Positions 17,613 to 26,150 of a DNA stretch of 64,000 nucleotides are shown in pieces. How positions within the stretch are numbered: position 1 is the stretch's first letter; every line of letters starts with the position of its first letter. The stretch is from JBBRYW01 sp038253945 (GTDB taxonomy: Bacteria > Actinomycetota > Thermoleophilia > Gaiellales > Gaiellaceae), in contig JBBSGR010000004.1 of NCBI GenBank assembly GCA_038253945.1, positions 124,001 to 188,000 on the forward strand, read 5' to 3'. The notes below the pieces were generated by a model. The model ran no database searches and was not told the origin of the DNA. It saw only the letters and a list, made by a program, of their open reading frames with translations. The position numbers and the translations under genes were made by a program.

Positions 17613-18320
17613 TCAGAGTTCGAGGCCGAGATCGGTCGGCTCGAGCGAGGCGGGTCTCGAGTTGCCGAAGCGCTCGACGGCGGCGACGAGCTCCGGTTGT
17701 CGCCGCTGCCAGTAGCGGACGATCGTTTCGCGCTCGACCGGTAGGAACGGGTCGTCCCCGACATCGTCGAGATGGCCTAGCGCAAGCAGGATCGGCGTGA
17801 TCGCGCTGTCTTCGTGCTCCGGCTGGTAGCGAGCGACGAAGAGGCCGAGTCCCTCCTCGATCGTGCGGCCGCCCTGGCGCTCGATCGTCATCAGGTCGAA
17901 GTAGTCGCGCAGCTGCGCGCGGCCGGCGACTGCGTTGAGCTTCATCGCGAGCAGATCGCCGAGTCCGGCGATCCGCAGGCCACCGACGAGCGTAAGCGGC
18001 TCGAGCCTGCGCTCGGGTCTCTCCAGGCCGGCCTGGAGGAACTGGAGGCGCGTCTCACCGAAGACGCCGTTGAGGGTGCCCGGGGCGCGTTGGGTGACCG
18101 CAAACGGTCCATGGGTGCGGAGCCGCTCGGTCAAGCGGTCGAGGTCGACGGCCTCGTGGAAGAAGAAGTCGAGGTCCCGGCTGGGGCGATGGCGAAGGTG
18201 GACCGCGATCGCCGTGCCGCCGGCGAGGTAGGCCTCAGCAGGCATGAGCGGCGCAACCGCCTCCCAGGTCACTGCGGTGTCGCCCGGGAGCAGCGCTTCG
18301 AGCCAGTCGGGCAGGCTCAT
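17613..18320 (-). CDS. AbiEii/AbiGii-type nucleotidyltransferase toxin
   Basis: 235 residues from ATG 18320; longer frames upstream lack family features. The signature GGTAIAVHLRHRPSRDLDFFF has the minimal nucleotidyltransferase DxD and the HR(x)S(x)D(x)DFF pattern of the AbiEii family. It is followed by the conserved DLLAMKLNAVAGRAQLRDYFDL segment (two adjoining motifs). Family members are the toxic half of type IV toxin-antitoxin systems, some giving phage abortive infection; several modify tRNA. The start overlaps the stop of the upstream HTH gene by 4 bases (ATGA), the usual antitoxin-toxin arrangement. Confidence 0.85.
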   Translation of the reverse strand: MSLPDWLEALLPGDTAVTWEAVAPLMPAEAYLAGGTAIAVHLRHRPSRDLDFFFHEAVDLDRLTERLRTHGPFAVTQRAPGTLNGVFGETRLQFLQAGLERPERRLEPLTLVGGLRIAGLGDLLAMKLNAVAGRAQLRDYFDLMTIERQGGRTIEEGLGLFVARYQPEHEDSAITPILLALGHLDDVGDDPFLPVERETIVRYWQRRQPELVAAVERFGNSRPASLEPTDLGLEL

Positions 18321-19030
18321 CCGCGTTCCCTCCGGGCAAGATTGCGTGCAAGCGTTCGCTCCGCGGCGGAGAGGCCCCGGTTGCTTGCCGCCTCCTCCCA
18401 GTCGCGGGCGGTGAGGGCACCCGCGCCCCAAGCGAGCCCGTCAAGGTCGTGGCTCGACACCAGCCGTTCGGCGATATAGCCGCCGTGGCGCCGGAGGTCG
18501 AGCCGGCTCGGGTCGGCGTTCCAGAACAGGTGTCGTAGCCGGGTGGGCAGCCGGCTCGGACGCCGGCGCTCGCTGCGCGCCGGCAGGCGGATCGCGGCGA
18601 GTCGCGGTGCGAGCGCAGCCCACTCCGGTGCGGTCACGTCCGCACGAACGAGCTCGAGCTCGCGCGCGCGTCCGGCAGCGACCCACTCGCGCTCGCGGCG
18701 AACGAGGCCGCGCTCGGCGAGCGACCGCAATGCGCCTCCCGCTGCGGTGGGCGAGACGCTGGCGCGACGGGCAACCGCGCGCACCGTGGCCAGGCCGCGC
18801 GGCGCTCGCGCGAGCGCGGCCAGCACCTGCGTCTCGACGCGGCTCAGCCCGTTGATCGACGGCACGACGCCGAGCTCGGCGCGGAGCTGCTCGAGCTGGG
18901 ACTGGCTCAGAAGGACACGGCTACCGCCGCGCTGCTCGACGTCGAGCCCGAGACGATGGATCCCGCGCCGAACGCGCGGCAGGCTGGTGCCCAGTTGGCG
19001 CGCCGCCTCGCTCGGCGAAATAGTGTCCAT
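18317..19030 (-). CDS. AbiEi-like HTH antitoxin/regulator
   Basis: 237 residues. Residues 1-55 include ISPSEAARQLGTSLPRVRR, a helix-turn-helix like those of short DNA-binding domains, and residues about 65-115 form a winged helix (VETQVLAALARAPRG, AVARRASVSPTAAGGALRSL). The C-terminal region ends RLVSSHDLDGLAWGAGAL. Gene order (regulator first, 4-base overlap with the nucleotidyltransferase) is that of AbiE-type pairs, in which the regulator represses the operon and neutralises the toxin. Sequence similarity to AbiEi is by layout, not by a motif I can name. Confidence 0.7.
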   Translation of the reverse strand: MDTISPSEAARQLGTSLPRVRRGIHRLGLDVEQRGGSRVLLSQSQLEQLRAELGVVPSINGLSRVETQVLAALARAPRGLATVRAVARRASVSPTAAGGALRSLAERGLVRREREWVAAGRARELELVRADVTAPEWAALAPRLAAIRLPARSERRRPSRLPTRLRHLFWNADPSRLDLRRHGGYIAERLVSSHDLDGLAWGAGALTARDWEEAASNRGLSAAERTLARNLARRERG

Positions 19031-19126
19031 TTCGTTAGTTTACTGTGTAGCGCCGACCCACCGTCCGTACTTCTGGCGGGCGCAGCGCCTTCATGTCGCG
19101 GCGATGACGCCCGAGCCATTCGACCC

Positions 19127-19813
19127 ATGCTTGCCGAACCGGGGTCTGGCAGCTCGACTTCACCGGAGTTCGAGACCGCCAAGGCGGCGTCTGGCGGATC
19201 GGCGGGATCGCCGTCGCGGATCCGCGCCGCCCGCTTCCCGGCTCGCAAGACGCTCGAGGAGTTCGACTTCAGCTTCCAACGCTCCGTGCAAAAGACGCTC
19301 GTGCTCCACTTGGGCCAGCTCGACTTCCTCGCCGGCCGCGACAACGTTCTCCTGCCCGGGCCACCCGGCACCGGCAAGACGATGCTCGCGATCGCGCTCG
19401 GGATCCGCGCCTGCCTCGCCGGCTACCGCGTCTCGTTCGCGACCGCGACCGAGTGGGTGGCGCGGCTCGGCGAGGCCCAGCGGCAAGAGCGCCTCGACGA
19501 GGAGCTGCGCAAGCTGCTTCGCGTTCCGCTCTTGGTCGTTGACGAGGTCGGCTACATCCCCTTCGACCCGGCAGCGGCCAACCTGATGTTCTCGCTCGTC
19601 TCCTCGCGCTACGAGCGGGCGAGCCTGATCGTCACCTCCAACAAGCCGTTCTCGGCCTGGGGCGAGATCTTCGGCGACGAGGTCGTCGCCGCAGCGATGA
19701 TCGACCGGCTCGTCCACCACGCCGAGATCCTCTCGCTCAAGGGCGACAGCTACCGACTGAAGGACCGTGACCTCGGCGGCCGCCCGCCCGCTCGAGCGCC
19801 CGAAACGGCCTGA
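19127..19813 (+). pseudogene. IstB-like ATPase of IS21 family, 5'-truncated
   Basis: From about 19195 the protein is a typical IstB helper: RIRAARFPARKTLEEFDF, Walker A GPPGTGKT, Walker B LLVVDEVGYIPFD, sensor LIVTSNKPF, and the end HHAEILSLKGDSYRLKDRD. IstB proteins assist the IstA transposase. The first 70 or so residues of the family are missing, replaced by unrelated sequence from the divergent regulator's promoter region, and no istA lies upstream. The element is therefore a 3' remnant that cannot transpose by itself. Confidence 0.85.
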
Positions 19814-20064
19814 CCGATCAGTCGCGCCGGCCGCTCCGAGGCCCGCAGAGCGACTCTCAGCGCCTCGACCGAAGCCAGCGAGCAGCGAAAACGGCGCCGA
19901 CCTGCCCGATTGGGCTCCCGGCGGCTCCTGCCGCCGCCCCCCGCGAGCCTGCAGAGAGGCTCTCACGAGCGCGCCGGCCACCGGCCTCCGGCCGGTGGCC
20001 GCTCCCGCGAAGAGGGTCCACTTTCAACCGGCGCGAAGGGGTCCATTTTCGACCGGCCTTGACA
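19195..20064 (+). mobile_element. IS21-family remnant with right-end repeats
   Basis: The remnant includes the truncated istB and its right end. Two 18-base subterminal direct repeats, GGGTCCACTTTCAACCGG (20014-20031) and GGGTCCATTTTCGACCGG (20039-20056), are followed by CCTTGACA ending at 20064. Multiple terminal repeats of this GGTCCA...CGACCGG type and a TGTCA tip are typical of IS21 elements. The left end and istA are absent. Confidence 0.75.
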
Positions 20065-20190
20065 ATCGCCTACATCGAGCGGCGTCTTGCAGAAGGCAAA
20101 ACGCGACGCGAAGCAAACCGCTGCCTCAAGCGCTACCTCGCACGCAGCCTCTACCGCCTACTCGAACACGGACCGCCGATGCCGACTTGA
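20065..20190 (+). pseudogene. C-terminal tail of an IS110-family transposase
   Basis: Immediately after the IS21 tip an open frame reads IAYIERRLAEGKTRREANRC then LKRYLARSLYRLLEHG before a stop at 20190. This is the usual C-terminal end of IS110-type transposases (AEGKTRREA..CLKR.LAR..Y). Everything upstream is gone, cut exactly at the IS21 end, which suggests the IS21 element inserted into an older IS110 copy. Confidence 0.65.
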
Positions 20191-20259
20191 CAGACATAGA
20201 AGCATCGCTGGCCCACGCGACTGCTTTCGCACAGTGTCCCGGTTTAGGACGTGACCACC

Positions 20260-20808
20260 TCATTCGTTGTCATTGCGAAGCCCGACGGCGTCGTGCCGCC
20301 AAAAAGCCTCGGAGTAGATGAGGGTTCCGGTCATCCATGGCTCGTACGACGGCAAGCGAAGCGCCTGGAAGCCCGCGTCGGGGATGCGTAGCGACGGTTT
20401 TCTGAAGCTTTGCTCCCCGCCCGGCTCGAACCCGAACTGGGAGTAGTACTGCGGCGGCCCTTCGAGGAAGACCACCGGGACAGCGCGTTCGATCAGGATC
20501 TCGAGTCCGCGTCGAATCATTGCCGACCCTACCCCTCGTTTCTGCCAGGCTGGCAACACGCCGACCGGGCTGAGGACTTGCACTGCCACGAGCCGCCGTG
20601 GGGCGTCGAGCAGACTCGATGTGAACATCGCGTGGCCGACGACCTCGTCTCCATGTTGGGCCACGAGCGAAAGCCCCTCGCCGTTCGCCACGGCTTCACG
20701 GAGATCGTCGACGAGGTCCGCGACGACGTAGCCGTGATCGCCAAACGCGGCTAGATGCACAGCGCGGACGGACGGCCGGTCATTCTCCTGTTCGAATCGA
20801 ACGTCCAC
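20260..20808 (-). CDS. GNAT family N-acetyltransferase
   Basis: 182 residues. The GNAT core is visible: strand VVGHAMFTSSLL, then VLSPVGVLPAWQKRGVGSAM with the acetyl-CoA-binding Q-K-R-G-V-G-S loop, and VFLEGPPQYYSQFGFEPGG, typical of the YhbS-like subgroup. The substrate is unknown. It stands alone between insertion-sequence debris and a pseudogene. Full length. Confidence 0.88.
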   Translation of the reverse strand: MDVRFEQENDRPSVRAVHLAAFGDHGYVVADLVDDLREAVANGEGLSLVAQHGDEVVGHAMFTSSLLDAPRRLVAVQVLSPVGVLPAWQKRGVGSAMIRRGLEILIERAVPVVFLEGPPQYYSQFGFEPGGEQSFRKPSLRIPDAGFQALRLPSYEPWMTGTLIYSEAFWRHDAVGLRNDNE

Positions 20809-20980
20809 GAGCGCGAGAGTACTCAGCGACCGTACGTGACGCTTCCGACGATCGCTGATGCGACCGGCCCCGCTCTGCCTTCAGGGGACACTGCTGAACG
20901 CTCGGGCAGGCGGGAATACTTGGCCTCAATGGAACTCGACATCGCATCGGCGCTGGGTGCTCGACGTTGTAACGATCGAC

Positions 20981-21246
20981 ATGGAGGAGTTCGACACCGT
21001 TGTCGCGATGGCACGGGACTTCACCGACGCGCCTCTGGCAAGTGAGACGATCGCGTGGCGGTCCGGGACCTTCACGCGTACGGGCTGGTGCAAGCACTTC
21101 GCCCACGCGACGTGGGAGACGGTTATGAGACCGTCAATCCGCTCGCGGATGACCTCGCTCAGCTTTGGTTCGCGCCTACCCCGGCCGGTCAAGCAGCATG
21201 GGAAGGACTCCAGGCACCCTGGGACGCACGTCAGTCAGATCGCTAG
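20981..21246 (+). pseudogene. Frameshifted small hypothetical gene
   Basis: Two frames join into one plausible protein: MEEFDTVVAMARDFTDAPL through ASETIAW, then, after one missing G near 21057, AVRDLHAYGLVQALRPRDV through FAPTPAGQAAWEGL and a stop at 21246. The end (TPAGQAAWE) resembles wing regions of small winged-helix proteins. No function known. The single-base lesion makes it a pseudogene or a sequencing error. Confidence 0.4.
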
Positions 21247-21521
21247 ACGACACGAACGCGCTCTGGGCGCATTCGCGCGTCGTGGCCACGGCTGCTGTCC
21301 TTACCCGAGGCGCTCAACGAGTTCCCGGGAGGGATGACAGGTTGTCGGCCACGCGACGTCGCCTCGCCCATGCCTCAGCCCGCGTGAGGGTCGCTGTTGT
21401 GAGTCGACTCCGCCTCGGAGCCGGGGGGGCACCCAGGGGGCACGCCATGCGCACAGGCGGCATCACCGTCACACCTAACCCGCACAACGATGCGGTTTCC
21501 GCGGAGGTGTGCGGAGCTCGA

Positions 21522-21594
21522 TGGGCCCGCTAGGATTCGAACCTAGGACCTACGGATTATGAGTCCGCTGCTCTAACCGCTGAGCTACGGGCCC
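21522..21594 (-). tRNA. tRNA with anticodon CAT (Met, or Ile-CAT)
   Basis: The minus strand folds as a complete 73-base cloverleaf. The acceptor stem is GGGCCCG/CGGGCCC with discriminator A, the D arm is AGCTCAGCGGTTAGAGC, the anticodon arm CGGA-CTCATAA-TCCG has anticodon CAT, and the T arm is TAGG-TTCGAAT-CCTA. CCA is not encoded. It has an ordinary first pair, so it is not initiator-like. Whether it is elongator Met or lysidine-modified Ile cannot be decided by eye. Confidence 0.93.
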
Positions 21595-21709
21595 GCCGCT
21601 GAGAAGCCTAGCCTCGCGGGGAGGGGCCGGCGCGCCGCGCAGCGCCAAAGGAAACGGCCGGCGCTCGCAATCTGCTGACGCATATCGGTGCACGGTAGAG
21701 TCTGGCGTG

Positions 21710-21820
21710 ATGGGACGCGGCTCGAGGGCGATCAAGCGCTGGAAGAACGACAGAAGGCGCAAGAAGAAGGAGCGCGACAAGCGGAGGGCCGCCGCGCCTC
21801 CGACCGGGCGCACGCCCTAA
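21710..21820 (+). CDS. Very small basic protein (36 aa)
   Basis: ATG 21710 opens MGRGSRAIKRWKNDRRRKKK and continues ERDKRRAAAPPTGRTP to a stop at 21820. Sixteen of 36 residues are Lys or Arg, mostly in a helix-forming block. Such tiny basic proteins are often nucleic-acid or ribosome associated. There is no strong SD, but the reading is close to small conserved proteins I recall from actinobacteria. Evidence is composition and a clean start only. Confidence 0.45.
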   Translation: MGRGSRAIKRWKNDRRRKKKERDKRRAAAPPTGRTP

Positions 21821-22030
21821 TGTCAGAGCGCACCACCGACTAGCCCCGACCTACCGGTCCATGTCCGCCGCCGTGGCGCCGCGACCCGGGGTGAATCCCC
21901 GTTCGCTTGCCCACCGCGCCTCGCTAGCTGATTTGCCACGAGAGGTCAGGGTCGACCGCGACCTCATACATCTCGACCGACGTCCCGGTTCCACCTCGCA
22001 GGCCTGGGAACGTCACTCTCGTCGATGAGG

Positions 22031-22051
22031 GGAGGTGGCGGGAATCGAACC
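22031..22051 (-). repeat. Direct repeat of the tmRNA 3' end (att-like)
   Basis: 21 bases, GGAGGTGGCGGGAATCGAACC on the plus strand, match 20 of 21 bases at 26915-26935, the 3' end of ssrA, in the same orientation. The surrounding sequence does not fold into a tRNA or tmRNA. A partial copy of the tmRNA end at this distance is what an integrated element leaves at its far boundary. Confidence 0.5.
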
Positions 22052-22086
22052 GCGCAACATTCCTTCCACTGCATCGGCCGCCCGCG

Positions 22087-25000
22087 CTAGAAGGGATGGA
22101 CGCAGCCGAGCGGAGTGAGCACAGAGGTGGCCTCCCGCCGTATCTCTGCCGCTGCGACGCTTTTGCCCGTGCGCTCGAGCGCACGCGCCAGATCCAGCTT
22201 CAGGCACACACTGTCGTACGCGAATCCGAGCTCGTCCTCGCGCGCTATCGCGGCTGACAGATGGCTCACGGCCTCGTCAACCCGGTCGGCCGCAAACGCG
22301 CTGAGGCCTTCCGCAGCCATCAGCGAGATCGCGAGTCGCCCCGTGCGGCTGCCACTGCTCGAGCGCCTCAGCGACGCGGTGGTCGCAGCGAGCAGCTCGA
22401 GCTCCCCTGCGGCGACGAGCGTCCGCACGACCGGATCGACTGACAGGACTGCCGGCCACTGTCCGTCGACCGCAGCCAGGACCTCCTCGGCGACGGCCCG
22501 AAGCTCGTCGAGCTGGCCCGAGATGAAGAGCCACGGAAGTACGACGCACGCCATGGGGACGATCCGCTGTGGTTCCCCGCTTGCCATCGCCAGCGGCCCC
22601 AGCTCCGCGAGCGAGTCGCCCGCCGCCGTCCTGTCACCGCGTCGAAGTGCGAGCCCTCCCACGGTCGGCCGCCACAGAAGGCTGCTGGTCGCGCTGAGGG
22701 CAGGCCCGTCAACACCGTCGAGGATCGCCTCCGCCTCGGCCCAGCGGCCGGCGGGGACGAGGAGCATTGCGGCGACGGAGAGCTCGAGATAGGCCGCGAT
22801 GATCGGTGGCGGCGGCAATCGCCCCTTTCGGCCGGCAGCGACAACCGACTCGATTCGTTCGACAGGGAGGAAGCCGAGGGCCGACCAGACGAAGTTGACG
22901 ATCCCGCGATACGCCTCCTCGTGGGCTCCCACCGAGGCGGCCGCCTCGACGATGTCGAGAACCTCGTCCGCGTCCGGTCCGGCTCCCTCCGCCGCCCGGG
23001 CAGTGAAGAGATTGATGCGAGCGTTCACGTTGGCGAAGATGTCGCCGACACGGTCGGCGACCATGATCGCCTCGAGCGAGTGCTCGATCGCCTCGTGCCG
23101 GTTCTTCAGCATCTCGATCTGCGATCGCCGCGCGAGTGCGCGGGCAAGCTGATCTGACTCGGGGAGCCCGGCGAGAGCCGACACGGCGCCGTTCGACGCC
23201 TCGAGCGCCTCGTCCCACCTGCCGGTCATCCAGCACACCCGCGAGCGTAATGCGAGTACCGCTGAACGCATGCGCGGATTGCCTTCTTCCGCGAGCTGCT
23301 CCGCGGTGTCGAGCCGCTCGATCGCGCTTCCCCAGTGCGCCTCGGTAGCATCCAGCTCGGCGAGGGCGAGCAGTGCCGGAGCCCGCTGGTCATCCTCGAC
23401 GGCCAATGCAACGGCATGGTCGAGCTGAGTGCGAGCCGCGACGAACGCGCCCCGATGCATCGCCGACTCCCCAGCAGCGAGGAGTAGCGCATACGCACGG
23501 CGAACGACGTCCGGATCGTCTTCGCCGTACGAAATGGCCTCGCGGTAGTGGTACGCGGCGAGCTCGGCGGTCTCGACGTCACGATCGGGCGCGACCCGCT
23601 GAATCCACTCCGCCACTCGGCGATGCAAGTCACGACGCTCGGCGCGCGGCAGCGAGCTGTACGCGACGTCCCGCGTGAGCGCATGCTTGAACGCGAATTC
23701 CCGCAGCCCGGCCATCACGGACTGAGGGCGAGGAGACACCAGTCCGCGTCGGCTCAGAGGGGCGACCTCCTCCTCGTCGACATCGACCGCCAACGGCCAG
23801 AAGATACGACCGACGACCGAGCAACGGCGTAGGGCGTCGCGTGCGCTCGCGTCGAGCAAATCGATTCGCGCGGCAATGACCCCGTGGACGGAGTCGGGAA
23901 TACGAACCTCGGAGAGCCGGCCGGTCGCGACCCAACCGCCGTTACGCCGTTCGAGCGCCCGCTCCTCGACCAGCATCTGGATCATCTCCTCGAGGAAGAA
24001 CGGATTGCCCTCCGCGCTGGCCAGAATCGGCTCCCGCAGATTCTCGGGCACCTGCCCCTCGCCGAGCAGTGATGAAACGAGCCTTGCCGACTCGTCTGGA
24101 GAGAGAGGCGCGAGGGCGAGCGTCGTTGCGTTCTGCTTGCCTGCTCCCCAGGTCGGTCGGACATCGAGGAACTCCGGCCGCGCCGTGCAGACAAGCACCA
24201 CTCGAGTCTCGGAGAGCGTCTCGGCGAGGTGCTCGATCAGGTCGAGTAGCGCCGCGGACGCCCAATGAACATCCTCGACCACGAGTACGGTGAGCCCCCG
24301 GCGGCCCAATGCACCGACATATCGCTGCCACGCGTCCGCCAGCGACCGGCGCACGTACTCGGGGTCGGCCGTGATGATCGACGAGCCGGGCACCGAGAAG
24401 CCGATCGTCCACGCAATCGCCTCGAAGACGTCGCTGTGAGCGTCCTCGACGACGGAGGCGACGGCGGTCCGGAGCTTCTCCAGCGCGGCGTCGACAGGGT
24501 CGGTATCGAGAATCCCGGCCTCCGTCTTCACCGCCTCAGTTAACGACCAGTAGGTGATGCCCTCCCCGTAGGGCAGGCACCGTCCTTTCAGCACGCGGGC
24601 GCCCGGGAGGCGGCCAAGCAGCTCGGTGAGCAGTCGCGACTTCCCGACGCCCGCCGGACCGAAGAGCGTGACGAGCTGCGCGACGTGTTCGCGGACCACG
24701 CGTGATGCGACCGCGTCGAGGAGGGCGAGCTCCTCGTCTCTGCCGATAAAGGGGGCGGTCAAACCAACGGTCCGGAGGCTCGGTTCCACCAACGTCGTCA
24801 GGGCGACCCAAGCTGGGACGTGCGCCTGCTTGCCCTTCGCGTCGATGTCTCTGCGCGGCCCGTAGGAGACGGCTCGGCTCGTCGCTGCGTGGGTGCGTTC
24901 CCCCACGAGCACCTCTCCGGGCTTCGCACTCTGCTGAAGCCGCGCGGCGACGTTGACCGCGTCTCCGCTGACCATCAGCTCGCCTCGCGCCGCGGCTTCG

Positions 25001-25539
25001 CGGCTCGCGACGACCTCGCCGGTATTCACGCCGATCCGTAAACCAACCTCGGCCCGATACTCACTCTGGACCCGGTCGGCGAAGGCGGTGAAATGGTGCT
25101 GCGCCGCAAGCGCGGCCCGGACCGCGCGCTCCGGATCATCCTCATGTGTCTGCGGGATTCCGAAGACGGCCAGGATGGCGTCGCCGGCGAATTTCTCCGT
25201 CGTCCCGCCGAACCTCTCGACCTCCGCATGCAGCACGCCGAAAAGCTCGCCCTGAAGGTCACGGACGTCCTCCGGGTCGAGTTGCTCGCCGAGTGCGGTC
25301 GAGCCTGCGAGATCGGCGAAGAGGACGGAGACGACGCGCCGCTCGTGCTGCTCGTCTGTTCCAGCGCCGCGACGCCCGCTCCCATGCAGAGCGATGCCGC
25401 ACGCGGAGCAGAAGACTGCGGAGCTGAGCTGCTCGGATCCGCATGCTGGGCACGGTCGATGCAGAGACGCGCCGCACCTGCTGCAGAAGCGAGCATCGAC
25501 CGGTTGCTCGGCGCCGCAAGAAGCGCAGACGATCGCCAC
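22087..25539 (-). CDS. Zinc-ribbon, class III adenylate/guanylate cyclase, AAA ATPase and TPR protein
   Basis: 1150 residues. Residues about 5-50 hold two zinc ribbons (CASCGAEQPVDARFCSRCG and CPACGSEQLSSAVFCSACG). Residues about 66-240 are a class III nucleotide cyclase domain (VLFADLAGSTALGEQLDPED, then FAGDAILAVFG, GVNTGEVVA). Residues about 265-600 are an AAA/NACHT-like ATPase with Walker A FGPAGVGKSRLL and Walker B VLVVEDVHW. The rest is a TPR-like helical array. No LuxR HTH follows. Such proteins are common in actinobacteria and are proposed to couple nucleotide signalling to protein assemblies; the ligand is unknown. It lies inside the region bounded by the two tmRNA-end repeats. Confidence 0.92.
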   Translation of the reverse strand: MAIVCASCGAEQPVDARFCSRCGASLHRPCPACGSEQLSSAVFCSACGIALHGSGRRGAGTDEQHERRVVSVLFADLAGSTALGEQLDPEDVRDLQGELFGVLHAEVERFGGTTEKFAGDAILAVFGIPQTHEDDPERAVRAALAAQHHFTAFADRVQSEYRAEVGLRIGVNTGEVVASREAAARGELMVSGDAVNVAARLQQSAKPGEVLVGERTHAATSRAVSYGPRRDIDAKGKQAHVPAWVALTTLVEPSLRTVGLTAPFIGRDEELALLDAVASRVVREHVAQLVTLFGPAGVGKSRLLTELLGRLPGARVLKGRCLPYGEGITYWSLTEAVKTEAGILDTDPVDAALEKLRTAVASVVEDAHSDVFEAIAWTIGFSVPGSSIITADPEYVRRSLADAWQRYVGALGRRGLTVLVVEDVHWASAALLDLIEHLAETLSETRVVLVCTARPEFLDVRPTWGAGKQNATTLALAPLSPDESARLVSSLLGEGQVPENLREPILASAEGNPFFLEEMIQMLVEERALERRNGGWVATGRLSEVRIPDSVHGVIAARIDLLDASARDALRRCSVVGRIFWPLAVDVDEEEVAPLSRRGLVSPRPQSVMAGLREFAFKHALTRDVAYSSLPRAERRDLHRRVAEWIQRVAPDRDVETAELAAYHYREAISYGEDDPDVVRRAYALLLAAGESAMHRGAFVAARTQLDHAVALAVEDDQRAPALLALAELDATEAHWGSAIERLDTAEQLAEEGNPRMRSAVLALRSRVCWMTGRWDEALEASNGAVSALAGLPESDQLARALARRSQIEMLKNRHEAIEHSLEAIMVADRVGDIFANVNARINLFTARAAEGAGPDADEVLDIVEAAASVGAHEEAYRGIVNFVWSALGFLPVERIESVVAAGRKGRLPPPPIIAAYLELSVAAMLLVPAGRWAEAEAILDGVDGPALSATSSLLWRPTVGGLALRRGDRTAAGDSLAELGPLAMASGEPQRIVPMACVVLPWLFISGQLDELRAVAEEVLAAVDGQWPAVLSVDPVVRTLVAAGELELLAATTASLRRSSSGSRTGRLAISLMAAEGLSAFAADRVDEAVSHLSAAIAREDELGFAYDSVCLKLDLARALERTGKSVAAAEIRREATSVLTPLGCVHPF

Positions 25540-25867
25540 GAGCTGAGTGTACGACTAGGACGTGTCCATGGGTCGCGCGCCGCGCGGCCCGACCCCGGAC
25601 GGGCCGGACGCGCCGCCGGGCCACGAGCTCTGAGCCGCGAGTCGTCCGACGGCGTTGCCTCCTCGATCCGATTCGGCAAGGCGTCACTGATGTGCGATGT
25701 CTACTGCTCGAGAACGGACTCGTGGGATGTGGTGGGCGAGGGAGATGATTCCTTGCAGCCTCACCCCACGCTGTTCGATCGTCCAAGCCATGAGCCTTTG
25801 ACCGAGCGCCTTTGGGACGATTGCCGTGCACGGGCGGCGCTCGCGGCGTGTCGCTGACGCAGAGAGC
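25540..25867. other. Region without a supported gene
   Basis: This stretch lies between the start of the cyclase gene and the LanC-like remnant. It probably holds the cyclase promoter. A 35-codon minus-strand frame (start 25790, MAWTIEQRGVRLQG) exists, but I cannot support it. Confidence 0.4.
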
Positions 25868-26089
25868 GCGTTCGACGAGTACAGGTTGTGGCCGGCTCAT
25901 CCGCTTGACGAGGACGTCGGGCCACGGCGCACCTGGGATCGTCGCCTCGCTCGCCTCACTTGCTCCGCATGACGACCAGCTGACGGAACTCCTGGTAGCC
26001 GGTGGTGAGTTGACCTGGACGCAGGCCCGCTCACGAAGAGGGCCAACCTCTGCCACGGCACCGCCGGCAACTCCCTCGACTACTTTTAG
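25868..26089 (+). pseudogene. LanC-like (lanthionine synthetase C-like) gene fragment
   Basis: Three short frames join into a LanC-like stretch: FDEYRLWPAHP, then GHGAPGIVASLASLAPHDDQ, LTELLVAGGELTWT, and after a one-base shift AGPLTKRANLCHGTAGN before a stop at 26089. The HGAPG and NLCHGTAGN motifs are hallmarks of LanC-like proteins, where Cys and His of the CHG motif bind zinc. Both ends of the roughly 400-residue protein are missing, and at least two frameshifts are present, so this is a relic. No lanthipeptide dehydratase gene is nearby. Confidence 0.6.
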
Positions 26090-26150
26090 CCGCCTGCCCG
26101 GACGGCGCTCGACGTCAGTGGTTGGGGCTGCTTGCCCGTAGCATGAGCCG

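Noticed and set aside
22025..22090. A second tmRNA or a tRNA gene at the 21-base repeat
   Set aside because: The T stem does not pair beyond two bases and there is no matching 5' acceptor strand or anticodon arm.
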